A DNA stretch of 64,000 nucleotides, taken from NCBI GenBank assembly GCA_049515135.1, contig JBEKUJ010000020.1:1-64000 (forward strand). Reading direction: 5' to 3'. The stretch is from Fen-1364 sp049515135. Its GTDB lineage: Bacteria; Spirochaetota; Spirochaetia; SZUA-6; Fen-1364. Shown piece after piece: positions 49,345 through 60,628 of the stretch (positions are counted from its first letter, which is position 1; every line of letters starts with the position of its first letter). The notes below the pieces were generated by a model. It did no database searches. It saw only the letters and a program-made list of their open reading frames with translations, and was not told the DNA's origin. Both the position numbers and the translations under genes were made by a program.

Positions 49345-51225
49345 TTAGGGGAAACCTCCCAGTTCCCCAAGCGCCCTGGCAACCATTCCCCTCTGCCATT
49401 GCGCCGACTCCATGATCCCGCGGTACAGGGAAGCGCCGTCGGAGAGGGCCTCCTGCTGAGAGACCTTTCCGTCCCCTCTGCTTCCAATGCTATGGATGAG
49501 GGACTGCATGAGAAAGCCGGCGATGCTGCGTGCGGAGACGGAGAGAATGCGCTTGTCGATGTCATCCAGCTCGGACAGGAGGGGGGCAGCTGCCTTGAGG
49601 TCCGGCAGGGCCAGGCCAAGGTCACTGTTTGCCCGAAGGGCGCGCGCTGAGAGGGACTCCAGCTCGTCGAGCCCTCCAATCAGCTCTTCAAGCGCATGAC
49701 GAAGCACAGGCCCGCCGCGGCGCTCGGAAACCTCCCGCGCCGCGGCATGACGCTCGGCTTCGATCCGCCTGTCGATTTCCCGCCTGACGGGAGGGAGGCG
49801 CATGAGGTCGGAAAACTGCGAAAGGGGCATGCCTTTGATTGCCACGCTCTGCGGGGAGAGCGTGAAGGTCGGCGCCTCAGGGTGCATTGAGAGCTGGCTT
49901 TCGAACCACCACTTGTACAGGAGCATCCGCCGGTCGGTGTATGTGACGCCGCCGGAGGCCGAGGGAACTGGAAAGAGCCCGATCTCGCGCAGGTAGCGAA
50001 ATGAGCTTGACTCCAGGGGACGCGCCCGGTCGGAGAGAGAGAGCCACAGCTCTTCGGTGAAAACCCCCCTGCAGTGTGTACGCATCTCGGGATACCCCAG
50101 GTCCAGGCCCGCCGTGTAAATGGGGCTTGCCCCAAGGTGTCGCGCAAGATCCCATGCTGCCGTTGCAACCGATCCGCCTGCACCCAGCTTCCCTTTCTGC
50201 CCTACTGCCGCCTCGAGGGTTTCCCCAAGGGGAAAGAGGGAGCTGCACAGAAAAAGCGTTCCCTGTCCTGCCTGCGCCGGGCCGGAAGCGGAGGGCCTCC
50301 GAAGAAGGCGAGGATGAGTCGACGGCTCCGCCACGATGATGCGAACTGCCTCTTCCACGGCGCCCCGACCGGGCTTGAGCCAATCCATGAACCGTGAGGC
50401 CCAGTACTGAGGGTCCACCACGACGGTGAAGTCCGGCGGGACGCCGGCGGCGACGCAGCGCTTGAGCGGCGTGCTGACGGAGACGATCACCAGCCTCTCC
50501 CTGAGCCTGCCGAGCTCGGGGAGAATTGCGTCCAGGGACGGTCCGCCGGCAATCACCAGCGCGGGAAGGCCGCTGCAGAGGCCCTGGAGCCGTGATATCC
50601 CAGGGGCTTCGAGAAAGGAGCGCACATTGCGGGCGAGATTTCTCACCCACAGCCGCCCGAAGCGGTTGAGCGTGTTGAGGTTGATGTCGCGCCTGAGGAG
50701 CCAGGACTGCATCACCTCCTCGACCACTCGAAACCAGCCCGGATTGCTTTCCAGCGCCGGCCTCAGACGAAGAAACGCCGGTTTTCCCAGGGGCAGCGCG
50801 GGAAGAAAGGCAGAGACTTCCTCTGGCTTGGACGACACAAGAAACTGGACGCTGGGGTCGGAAAGAATGCCCGTGAGGTCCCGCGATTCCAGGGCTGCCT
50901 GAAAGACCGCCGGGTCGGGTTCCAGGACCAGGATCGGCATTCGGGGGAACTGGCGACGAACCGACTCCACGGCGTAGCCAAGGCCGAATCCCATCACAAT
51001 GACCGCCGTTGTCGTGCTGTCCACGCCGCTCGCCTGGCGTTCGGCCTCGGCACGGGGGTCGTGTCGGCTGTGGAACGTGAGGCCGCCGCGCACCAGGGTT
51101 GGCGCTCCCGACGGAGTTGCCACCAGGCGGACATCCCCTCGCTCCGTCGTCGTTTCCGCAAGAATGCGCGCGATCTGCGGAAACCGGTCCGCGAACGCCT
51201 TGCGGTTGTTTTCCCCGGCGCTCAC
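49345..51225 (-). CDS. Motility-associated glycosyltransferase, Maf/DUF115 family
   Basis: Maf proteins transfer nonulosonic acids onto flagellins or related targets. The product (626 residues) has an N-terminal region with a Rossmann-like VIVMGFGLGYAVESVRRQFP, then the DUF115/MptE-like core with the hallmark ALVIAGGPSLDAILPEL, VSVSTPLKRCVAAGVPPDFT and VVVDPQYW, followed by GGSVATAAWDLARHLGASPI. The C-terminal 150 residues are helical. I chose GTG 51225 because it overlaps the stop of the upstream PBP gene as GTGA and matches the protein start; the open frame upstream lies antisense-free inside that gene and is not used. It is between cheY and the PBP, on the opposite strand to cheY. Confidence 0.8.
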   Translation of the reverse strand: MSAGENNRKAFADRFPQIARILAETTTERGDVRLVATPSGAPTLVRGGLTFHSRHDPRAEAERQASGVDSTTTAVIVMGFGLGYAVESVRRQFPRMPILVLEPDPAVFQAALESRDLTGILSDPSVQFLVSSKPEEVSAFLPALPLGKPAFLRLRPALESNPGWFRVVEEVMQSWLLRRDINLNTLNRFGRLWVRNLARNVRSFLEAPGISRLQGLCSGLPALVIAGGPSLDAILPELGRLRERLVIVSVSTPLKRCVAAGVPPDFTVVVDPQYWASRFMDWLKPGRGAVEEAVRIIVAEPSTHPRLLRRPSASGPAQAGQGTLFLCSSLFPLGETLEAAVGQKGKLGAGGSVATAAWDLARHLGASPIYTAGLDLGYPEMRTHCRGVFTEELWLSLSDRARPLESSSFRYLREIGLFPVPSASGGVTYTDRRMLLYKWWFESQLSMHPEAPTFTLSPQSVAIKGMPLSQFSDLMRLPPVRREIDRRIEAERHAAAREVSERRGGPVLRHALEELIGGLDELESLSARALRANSDLGLALPDLKAAAPLLSELDDIDKRILSVSARSIAGFLMQSLIHSIGSRGDGKVSQQEALSDGASLYRGIMESAQWQRGMVARALGELGGFP

Positions 51226-53114
51226 TTCAGCTCCAGCGTTATCGTCATCCCGCTGCGGACGGGGACGCCGGGCTGCGGGTCCTGCTTCACGACAAATCCG
51301 CTCCCCCGGATCGACACGGAAATGTCTTTTCGCAGGAGAAGGGGAAGAAGGAGCCTCTTTGGCGTCCCGAGAAGGTCCGGCATGACGGAAAAGATCTCCA
51401 CCTGGCGGGGGAGCGTCACCGCCACCTCGGACGGTGCGTTGACCGTCCTTGTCCCCTCCCGGGGTATTCCCATCATATCGACAAGGGCCACGGCAACATC
51501 GCGGAAGATCGGGGCGGCGATGGTCGACCCGTAGTAGCTCTGGCCTTTGGGATTCTGCATCATGACATAGACGATCAGCCGTGGGTCGTCGGTGGGAAAG
51601 ATGCCCAGAAGGGAAGCGATGAAATCGCTGTCCGAGTATCCGCCCGTGGTGGCTACCTGGGCCGTGCCTGTCTTCGCGGAGATGCGAATGCCTGGGATGG
51701 CGGCCCTGCGGGCAGTGCCGGCGGGCGAGGTGGCTGCTTCCATGAAGTCCAGCATCTCGCCGGCCACCTGGGGCGAGACTACCTCCCACAGTGGATCGCG
51801 GCTGTACTCCCGCACAACCTTACCTTCCGGGGAGACGATCTTCTTCACAATGAGAGGCTTCAGGAGAACGCCGCCGTTGGCAATGGCCGTGGCTGCCTGG
51901 AGCACCTGGAGCGCTGACACGGAGATCTCCTGGCCTATCGTGACCGTTGCTTTGGAGCGCGCTGACCACAGGGACGGCTTCCGCAGGAGCCCCGGCGTCT
52001 CCCCCAGGAGGGGGAGACCGGTTGGCCTTCCGAAGCCGAAGCGCGTCAGCATCCGGTAGAGGCTCTCATTGTCGGTCTGGTCGGAGGCATAGGCCGCTCC
52101 GGAATTGCTGGAGTACTCGATGATTTCCCGCGGCGTGAGGTTGCCGTTCTTCCCCACGTCTCCGATGTGTATCACGTCCCCATTGGGGAGGCGCCTCTCG
52201 TAGAACCCGGGCGTGAAGAAATGGCTTTGCGTCGTGATGGAACCGAGCTCGAGCATGGACGAGAGTGAAAAGACCTTGAAGGTGGAGCCCGGCTCGTACG
52301 AGACGGCAATCGGTCGGTCGATCAGGGAATTGCGGTCCACGCGGGGAGAATCTTTCTGGAACTCGTTCGGGTCGAAGTCGGGGAGGGAGGAGTATGCGAG
52401 GATCTCTCCCGATCGCGCGTCCATCACGAGGATTGTCAGGGAATCCGGCTTGTTGTCCTCAAAGGCGGTCCGGGCGATCTTCTCCACCTGGTATTCGATG
52501 TCCGCATCGATGGTGAGAAAGACCTGGCTGCCGAAAACCGTGTCGGAGTCCGTGCCCACGGGCTGGGGGGCAAGATCGTCGTTGAAGGTGTACTCGATGC
52601 CGTCCCAGGGCACGTTGTCCGCGCCGACATATCCGACAACGTGCGACGCCAGCTTTCCCTGCGGATAGAACCGTCCGAAATCATCCTCGACATGTATCCC
52701 CGCCAGCTTTCCCTGGGCCCTCAGAGCGGCGATCTGCTGTCCCTCCTCAGGGGTAATCTTGCGTTTCACCACGTCATAGCCGTCATGGCGGCTCCAGCTC
52801 GACACTATGCCGGCCTGGTCCATATCCAGGATCCCGGCAAGGAGGGATGCGCTTTCCTGGGCATTTGTCACGCTGGGCAGCCAGGCCGAGACGCGGAGCT
52901 GGCGGATCGTGACGGCAAGGATCTTTCCCTTGCGGTCGAGGATTGCGCCCCTCTCCACCTGGGGCATGACAAGGGTATCCGCCCCTTCACGGGCGGGAAC
53001 GAGGACTGTCAGACGCACCAGCTGAACCAGGATCAGGGCGGCGGCAAGCCCGAGTATGCCAGCGAAGATGAAGAGACGCCTGCTTGAGCGAGTCTTCTCC
53101 TGGCGATCGGTCAC
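51222..53114 (-). CDS. ftsI: Class B penicillin-binding protein with PASTA domain (FtsI/SpoVD-like)
   Basis: This transpeptidase cross-links septal peptidoglycan, probably with FtsW. The product (630 residues) has an N-terminal membrane helix (about 15-38), a pedestal domain with ERGAILDRKGKILAV, and the transpeptidase domain with the active-site Ser in YEPGSTFKVFSL, the SxN motif SSNSG, and KTG in ISAKTGTAQVA. A PASTA domain follows at the C-terminus (VMPDLLGTPKRL and VVKQDPQPGVPVRSGMTI). GTG 53114 is chosen because GGAGGGG lies 8 bases upstream; ATG 53138 would start before that site. SpoVD-like naming would also fit. It overlaps maf by 4 bases. Confidence 0.88.
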   Translation of the reverse strand: MTDRQEKTRSSRRLFIFAGILGLAAALILVQLVRLTVLVPAREGADTLVMPQVERGAILDRKGKILAVTIRQLRVSAWLPSVTNAQESASLLAGILDMDQAGIVSSWSRHDGYDVVKRKITPEEGQQIAALRAQGKLAGIHVEDDFGRFYPQGKLASHVVGYVGADNVPWDGIEYTFNDDLAPQPVGTDSDTVFGSQVFLTIDADIEYQVEKIARTAFEDNKPDSLTILVMDARSGEILAYSSLPDFDPNEFQKDSPRVDRNSLIDRPIAVSYEPGSTFKVFSLSSMLELGSITTQSHFFTPGFYERRLPNGDVIHIGDVGKNGNLTPREIIEYSSNSGAAYASDQTDNESLYRMLTRFGFGRPTGLPLLGETPGLLRKPSLWSARSKATVTIGQEISVSALQVLQAATAIANGGVLLKPLIVKKIVSPEGKVVREYSRDPLWEVVSPQVAGEMLDFMEAATSPAGTARRAAIPGIRISAKTGTAQVATTGGYSDSDFIASLLGIFPTDDPRLIVYVMMQNPKGQSYYGSTIAAPIFRDVAVALVDMMGIPREGTRTVNAPSEVAVTLPRQVEIFSVMPDLLGTPKRLLLPLLLRKDISVSIRGSGFVVKQDPQPGVPVRSGMTITLELK

Positions 53115-53184
53115 AGACGGGTCCCCTCCCACAAACATTGTAATATGCGGCGAAACAAATGTCGATATGTGGGGTAGAGCGTGT

Positions 53185-54324
53185 ATGATAGCAGTCCTCC
53201 AGCGCCAGCACGTCCAGAAACGCGCAGCAATGCCTGTCCGCTTGAAGGCTCAGCACGGAACCCAGTTGCGCGGCTCATTCGGCGGCACGCCGCGCTGGGA
53301 GAACAGAGCGGCAATCCCTGCCCGGTTTTCCCCGGTGCGCCTGACGCCGGACAGGACGCGCACGCTGCGGCGGGTCTCTCACGGACATTCCCGGCTTGTC
53401 CGCACAGCCTTCCTGGCAATCCTGGTCCTCGCGGCGGTGGCGCTGGCGCTCGCGCTGCTGGTTCCATGGGCCAGGATTGCGGCCCTTCCGTTCCAGCGGC
53501 CTCTTCTGCCCAGTCCACCGGAAACAGACCAGGACGTCTACCGCATGCTGGTGCCGGAGGAGGCGCCGCGGCCGGGCGCTGCGGCAAGCCCGGTTCTCTC
53601 GGACACGTTCAAGGTCACGCAGTACCGGGCGCAATCCGGCGAATCGATTTCCCAGATCGCGCAGAAGTTCAGGCTGAACCTCGACACGATCATCAGCTGG
53701 AACGACATCAGGGACGCGCGATCCATCCGTCCCGGGGCGACTCTGGGCATACCCAATAGCGACGGGCTGAAATACACGGTGCGCCGCGGAGATACCCTGG
53801 AACAGATTGCCCGCGTGAACGGGCTCTCCCTGAACGCGGTCCTGGATTGGAACCGCCTGCCCAGCTCCGTCATCTCCGTGGGCCAGGAGCTGTTCCTGCC
53901 GGGCATCCACATGCGGGCGAACGAGCTGAACAAGATCCTGGGCAACCTTTTCATCTATCCCGTGCGCGGAAAGGTCAGCTCATACTTCGGCAACCGACCC
54001 GATCCTTTCACCGGGGTGCGGAGGTTTCATAACGGGGTGGATATCGTGAACGTTCCGGGGACCCCCATCATGGCGGCCATGGCCGGCACGGTGGAGGACG
54101 TCGGGTTCAACAACAACTACGGCTACTACGTCATCCTTCGACACTCGGGATACCAGACCCTGTACGGCCATCTCAGCCGCTACACCGTGGCGCGGCAGCA
54201 GAAAGTCCAGCAGGGGGAGCAGATCGGGGAGCTCGGCACCACGGGGTACAGCACGGGTCCGCATCTCCATTTCTCCATTTTCAGAAACGGAGAAGCGGTT
54301 GACCCGTTGGCCTTCTTGAAATAA
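53185..54324 (+). CDS. LysM-domain M23 peptidase (first copy)
   Basis: This is a probable zinc endopeptidase, or an activator, acting on peptidoglycan cross-links. The product (about 379 residues) has a basic cytoplasmic start, one membrane helix (near LVRTAFLAILVLAAVALALA), two LysM domains (YRAQSGESISQIAQKFRLNL and YTVRRGDTLEQIARVNGLSL), and a C-terminal M23 domain with the zinc ligands in RFHNGVDIVN and TGPHLHFSIF. The start is uncertain: ATG 53185 and ATG 53230 are both in frame and neither has a good ribosome binding site. It is divergent from ftsI and 13 bases before a second copy. Confidence 0.85.
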   Translation: MIAVLQRQHVQKRAAMPVRLKAQHGTQLRGSFGGTPRWENRAAIPARFSPVRLTPDRTRTLRRVSHGHSRLVRTAFLAILVLAAVALALALLVPWARIAALPFQRPLLPSPPETDQDVYRMLVPEEAPRPGAAASPVLSDTFKVTQYRAQSGESISQIAQKFRLNLDTIISWNDIRDARSIRPGATLGIPNSDGLKYTVRRGDTLEQIARVNGLSLNAVLDWNRLPSSVISVGQELFLPGIHMRANELNKILGNLFIYPVRGKVSSYFGNRPDPFTGVRRFHNGVDIVNVPGTPIMAAMAGTVEDVGFNNNYGYYVILRHSGYQTLYGHLSRYTVARQQKVQQGEQIGELGTTGYSTGPHLHFSIFRNGEAVDPLAFLK

Positions 54325-54337
54325 TCTTGGCGCGATC

Positions 54338-55378
54338 ATGGCGTCACTTCGCGAAATGATGATGAAGCTGCCTGCCTGCCGGCAGGCGATGCTGAGGCGG
54401 TCCTTCCTGAAGGCCTCAGCCTTCATGATAGTCGTGACTGCAGTTGCTCTCTCCCTGGATGCACGGCTGCCGTTCCCGCCGCCGGGGGCGCGGGTCCTCT
54501 ATGATCCGACGGACTGGTCCATGCTGCTGGGGGATGCCACCGGGCGCGGCAGCGGGGGATCGGCGGCCGCACCCCCGGTTGCCGGCACGCAGAGGCCGGT
54601 CCCTGCTGACGGGGCTGTCGGCGGGTTCTCCCTGGCTCAGCCCCCGGTCTCCTTCATGCTCTACCGCGTAAAGCAGGGCGATACGATCACCGGGATCGCG
54701 GAGAAGCTGGGCATGAATCCTGATACGATCTCGTCGCTGAACCGTTCCGAGGGCAGGGGGGTGCACAGCCTCTCCGTGGGTGAGCAGATCAGGATACCCA
54801 CGCAGGACGGCATTTTCGTGCCCGTGAATGGCGATTTCGACGTCCTCTGCCGCAAGAAGGGCGTGTCGCCTGAGGAAGTCCTGGCGGCCAACGCCGTGAC
54901 AAGGGAGCAGCTTACCCCCGGCATGCAGCTTTTCTTCCCCGGCGTTCAGCACACCGGCTATGAATACAGCCTGTCCCTGGGAGTGGCGGTCTCCAATCCC
55001 CTGCCCAGCGCCTGGGAGACTTCATCCTATGGATTTCGAGCAGATCCTTTCACCGGGCAGCGACGCAAGCACAATGGCGTGGACCTCGCCGCGCCATACG
55101 GCTCTGCGGTGAGATCCGCCACCGAGGGGGTTGTTCGCGCAGCGGGATGGGACGACGTTCTTGGAAATTATGTCGAGGTCAGGGGGCAGCTCGGCTATTC
55201 CTATGTCTACGGTCACATGAGCCGCATCCTGGTGCCGCTGGGCACGAGGGTCGTGCGGGGGAGCGTCCTGGGGGCCGTCGGCGCAACCGGCTACGCCACG
55301 GGGCCGCACCTCCATTTCGAGGTGAGGAAGTACGGCGTCCCGCAGAACCCGGCGCTTTTTGTCTCCGGACTCCGATAA
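54338..55378 (+). CDS. LysM-domain M23 peptidase (second copy)
   Basis: The product (346 residues) has the same plan as its neighbour: an N-terminal membrane anchor or signal (FLKASAFMIVVTAVALSL), a Pro/Gly/Ala linker, a clear LysM (YRVKQGDTITGIAEKLGMNP), a weaker second LysM (VLCRKKGVSPEEVLAANAVT) and a C-terminal M23 domain with zinc ligands in RKHNGVDLAAP and TGPHLHFEVR. Both copies keep the residues needed for catalysis. They probably arose by duplication and act at different sites or stages of wall remodelling. ATG 54338 is the first of several near the start. Confidence 0.85.
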   Translation: MASLREMMMKLPACRQAMLRRSFLKASAFMIVVTAVALSLDARLPFPPPGARVLYDPTDWSMLLGDATGRGSGGSAAAPPVAGTQRPVPADGAVGGFSLAQPPVSFMLYRVKQGDTITGIAEKLGMNPDTISSLNRSEGRGVHSLSVGEQIRIPTQDGIFVPVNGDFDVLCRKKGVSPEEVLAANAVTREQLTPGMQLFFPGVQHTGYEYSLSLGVAVSNPLPSAWETSSYGFRADPFTGQRRKHNGVDLAAPYGSAVRSATEGVVRAAGWDDVLGNYVEVRGQLGYSYVYGHMSRILVPLGTRVVRGSVLGAVGATGYATGPHLHFEVRKYGVPQNPALFVSGLR

Positions 55379-55397
55379 TATCCGAGGGGTGCCCTCA

Positions 55398-56492
55398 ATG
55401 AGAAAGCTTGTCCTGGTCGTCATTGCCCTGCTTGCCCTTTTTGCGCTGTTCCGCGCGTACTCGGAGGACGCAGCGCAAGGGCTGGCTGGCATCAGGCTCC
55501 AGCCCGGCCTTGTCGAGGTAGGAGACGGCACGTCGAGCCTCGGTTTGTCCTTTGGCCTCATGGAAAAATCCGGCGACCGATCAGGACTGGTGAGCGTCCT
55601 TCCTCTCAGGGTGGTCTACCGAAACGGCGACAAGAGCGTCTCCGTCGGCCTGAACGGGGTTGCTTTCCTCCTGGGAGGCGGCGCAAGCATCGGTGCTCCC
55701 GTTGTCGTCAGCGCGCTCCACAGGGGGGACGTCCTCAGCGTGGGAGGCCCCGTGACCGTGGACTCGCGCGTCGAAGGGGATGTCTGGGTGCTGGGCGCAG
55801 ATGCAGAGCTGACGCCGCGCGCCGAGGTGACCGGCGATGTCGTTGTCATAGGCGGGAAGCTGACCGCAAGCCCGCACGCTGCAGTGGGCGGGACGGTCAG
55901 CCAGCTTGCGGGCCTGAAGGTCCCCTTCCTCGGCGTCCTGGGCACGCAGTTCTCCGCGCAAGCCCTCGGCCTGGCGGGCATCGCACTTGGCTATGTCCTC
56001 TTCGGCTTCGCGCTTTTCATGAGCTCTTTCTATCTTGCCGCGCACACGCGTCAGATGCAGCAGGCAATGCCTCTGCTGTGGCGGCAGACTCTGATCACCC
56101 TTGCAATTTCCCTGGTCGTGATTCCCCTGGTCACATTCCTCGTCATCGCCTCCGTGGTGGGCGTTCTGCTCTTGCCCCTGCTGTTTCTGGCGATCTTCCT
56201 TCTGGCTTTGGACGGATACCTCGCCCTCTGCGTCAAGGTGGGAGCCTGGGTACGCTCTTCCGCCGGCCGAGCGGGCGAAGATTCCCTGTACCTGTTCACC
56301 TCGGGCCTTCTTGCTTTGTTTCTGGTGAATGTGCCCGCCCTGGTGGGCATCCTGCTGACTGCGTTGCGGTCCGTTACAACTGCCCGGATCGGGACCCTGC
56401 TCCAGGCGGTGACCCTGGGACTCACCGTTGCCGGGCTGGCCTACGGCTTCGGAACGTCCCTCGCGCAAGCCAGGTCGAGAGTGGCGCGGTAG
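55398..56492 (+). CDS. Bactofilin-like protein with C-terminal membrane helices
   Basis: I know no named role. The product (364 residues) has a signal sequence (KLVLVVIALLALFALFRAYS), a beta-rich region, a stretch of short repeats typical of a bactofilin-like beta helix (about 95-180: GDVLSVGGPVTVDSRVEGDV, WVLGADAELTPRAEVTGDVV), and four or five membrane helices (about 190-360). A secreted polymer-forming domain before integral helices suggests an envelope scaffold. ATG 55398 has GAGGGG 8 bases upstream. It follows the second M23 gene by 19 bases and ends 3 bases from the convergent secA. Confidence 0.7.
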   Translation: MRKLVLVVIALLALFALFRAYSEDAAQGLAGIRLQPGLVEVGDGTSSLGLSFGLMEKSGDRSGLVSVLPLRVVYRNGDKSVSVGLNGVAFLLGGGASIGAPVVVSALHRGDVLSVGGPVTVDSRVEGDVWVLGADAELTPRAEVTGDVVVIGGKLTASPHAAVGGTVSQLAGLKVPFLGVLGTQFSAQALGLAGIALGYVLFGFALFMSSFYLAAHTRQMQQAMPLLWRQTLITLAISLVVIPLVTFLVIASVVGVLLLPLLFLAIFLLALDGYLALCVKVGAWVRSSAGRAGEDSLYLFTSGLLALFLVNVPALVGILLTALRSVTTARIGTLLQAVTLGLTVAGLAYGFGTSLAQARSRVAR

Positions 56493-56495
56493 CCA

Positions 56496-59285
<2,790 letters not shown>

Positions 59286-59309
59286 GCAGGCAATGTACCC
59301 CCCAGGAGA

Positions 59310-59338
59310 TTGACAGGTCAAGGGAAGGCAGCTACCAT
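59310..59338 (+). promoter_or_regulatory. Promoter of the LIC_12708-type lipoprotein gene
   Basis: TTGACA (59310-59315) and TACCAT (59333-59338) are 17 bases apart, a good sigma70-type match. The transcription start would be near 59345, only about 4 bases before the ATG at 59349, so the mRNA may be leaderless or nearly so. No ribosome binding site precedes that ATG, which agrees. Confidence 0.5.
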
Positions 59339-59348
59339 GGGCGCGTAG

Positions 59349-60626
59349 ATGTCGCGCCGCGCTTTCAGAGCCTCCCCTGTCCTTGCAATCCTCGTGGCAA
59401 TTTCCCTCCTGTCGCTGTTTGCGTGCCAGAAAAAGGAAATCGAGGAGCTGATGGGAACCGAGCTGTTCTCTCTTTCCCTGGGAAAGCTCGACAACCAGAT
59501 CGATCTGTTCCCGTCGGCGAGCGGGAATATTGAAAAAAAGACGAGCGTTACCATGAGGGACGGGTGGTTCTACATCGCGAATGGGAGCTCGGGCAAGGTG
59601 ATGGTTTTTTCCTCGTACGGCGACCTGATATTCCTCCTGTACAACCCGTCCACGAACCCTGTTCCGCTCTTCATGAATCAGGCGGCCGCGGGCGCACCGG
59701 GAAACGCCGCGGGCGCACCGGACAAGTCCTCCGCTGACGACATCGTGAGAACGCGCGGGGCGGTCAGCTATCCCTTCCTCGACCTCGGCGAGATCGCCGT
59801 GGCAAGCGACAGGACGCTCTATGTCGAGGACGGGGTCACTGAAGCCAAGGTCGTAAAGGACGGCACGCACGGAGTGCTCCTCACGCGCGTCATCCTCCGT
59901 TTTGACCGAAAGGGAAAATTCGAGGGCTACCTGGGACAGGAGGGAATCGGAGGAACTCCGTTCCCCTACATCATGGCAATGCACGTCACGGCGAATGACC
60001 AGCTGGTGGTGGTGACGCGCCTGCCTCAGTCCTGGGAAGTCTTCTGGTACTCCCGGGACGGGACGCTGCTCTATGAGGTGGAGATCGACTCCACGCACCT
60101 TCCCGTGACTGTTGAGAAGGGGGTGACTCCGTCCCTGGTCAACATCATCCCCGACATGCAGAACCCGTTCCTCTATCTCGCGATCTACCTGTACCGCGAG
60201 CCGGCAGATGATCTCTCGCGTCCCAATTCCGCGCAGGAAAACAGCGTCGTCTCGCGGGTGTACCGCCTGAACCTCCGGACCCGCCAGTATGAATCCTTTG
60301 TCGAGCTGCCGCAGAATCCTCCCCGAAAGGAGACGGCCGGTCTCAAGACTACGGAGATACCCGCGCCCCCCAGTGACCTGATCGGCGTCAGCGCAAACGG
60401 GTTCTATTACCTCCTCGGCTTTGCCGACTCCAATCTCTATACGCTGCAGATCCTCGACCCGGCAGGAAGGGTGAGGGCCCGGCGCTACATGGTCATTGAG
60501 GACTCCGAGCTCAGCTTCCGCGACCTTCGGCTCTCGCCGACCGGGCTGGTGTACGGCCTCCTGGTGGACCAGACAAAGGCGCACGTTACCTGGTGGAGAT
60601 CCGATCTGCTCCTGAAAGGGGACTGA
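59349..60626 (+). CDS. Lipoprotein of the LIC_12708 type
   Basis: This is a predicted exported lipoprotein of 425 residues. It has a basic start and hydrophobic core (VLAILVAISLLSLFAC) ending in a Cys at about residue 26; the residue before Ala is Phe, unusual in Gram-negative lipoboxes but tolerated in spirochaetes. The body has beta-propeller-like repeats (GWFYIANGSSGKVMVFSSYG, YPFLDLGEIAVASDRTLYVE, IAVHVTAND-like MAMHVTANDQLVVVTRL). I believe it belongs to the spirochaetal LIC_12708 family, whose function is not known. It may be translated from a leaderless mRNA and precedes nnr by 2 bases. Confidence 0.72.
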   Translation: MSRRAFRASPVLAILVAISLLSLFACQKKEIEELMGTELFSLSLGKLDNQIDLFPSASGNIEKKTSVTMRDGWFYIANGSSGKVMVFSSYGDLIFLLYNPSTNPVPLFMNQAAAGAPGNAAGAPDKSSADDIVRTRGAVSYPFLDLGEIAVASDRTLYVEDGVTEAKVVKDGTHGVLLTRVILRFDRKGKFEGYLGQEGIGGTPFPYIMAMHVTANDQLVVVTRLPQSWEVFWYSRDGTLLYEVEIDSTHLPVTVEKGVTPSLVNIIPDMQNPFLYLAIYLYREPADDLSRPNSAQENSVVSRVYRLNLRTRQYESFVELPQNPPRKETAGLKTTEIPAPPSDLIGVSANGFYYLLGFADSNLYTLQILDPAGRVRARRYMVIEDSELSFRDLRLSPTGLVYGLLVDQTKAHVTWWRSDLLLKGD

Positions 60627-60628
60627 CG

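Noticed and set aside
51226..51789. Upstream extension of the maf reading frame
   Set aside because: It lies inside the PBP gene on the same strand in another frame. GTG 51225 overlaps the PBP stop and matches the protein start.
53139..53184. Promoter pair in the ftsI/M23 divergent gap
   Set aside because: TATGAT at 53184-53189 and several AT-rich boxes are present, but none has a matching -35 at the right distance.
59286..60584. Upstream extension of the secA reading frame
   Set aside because: It is antisense to the lipoprotein gene and contains no SecA-like sequence before MLQNILTFLLG; the family start is at 59285.
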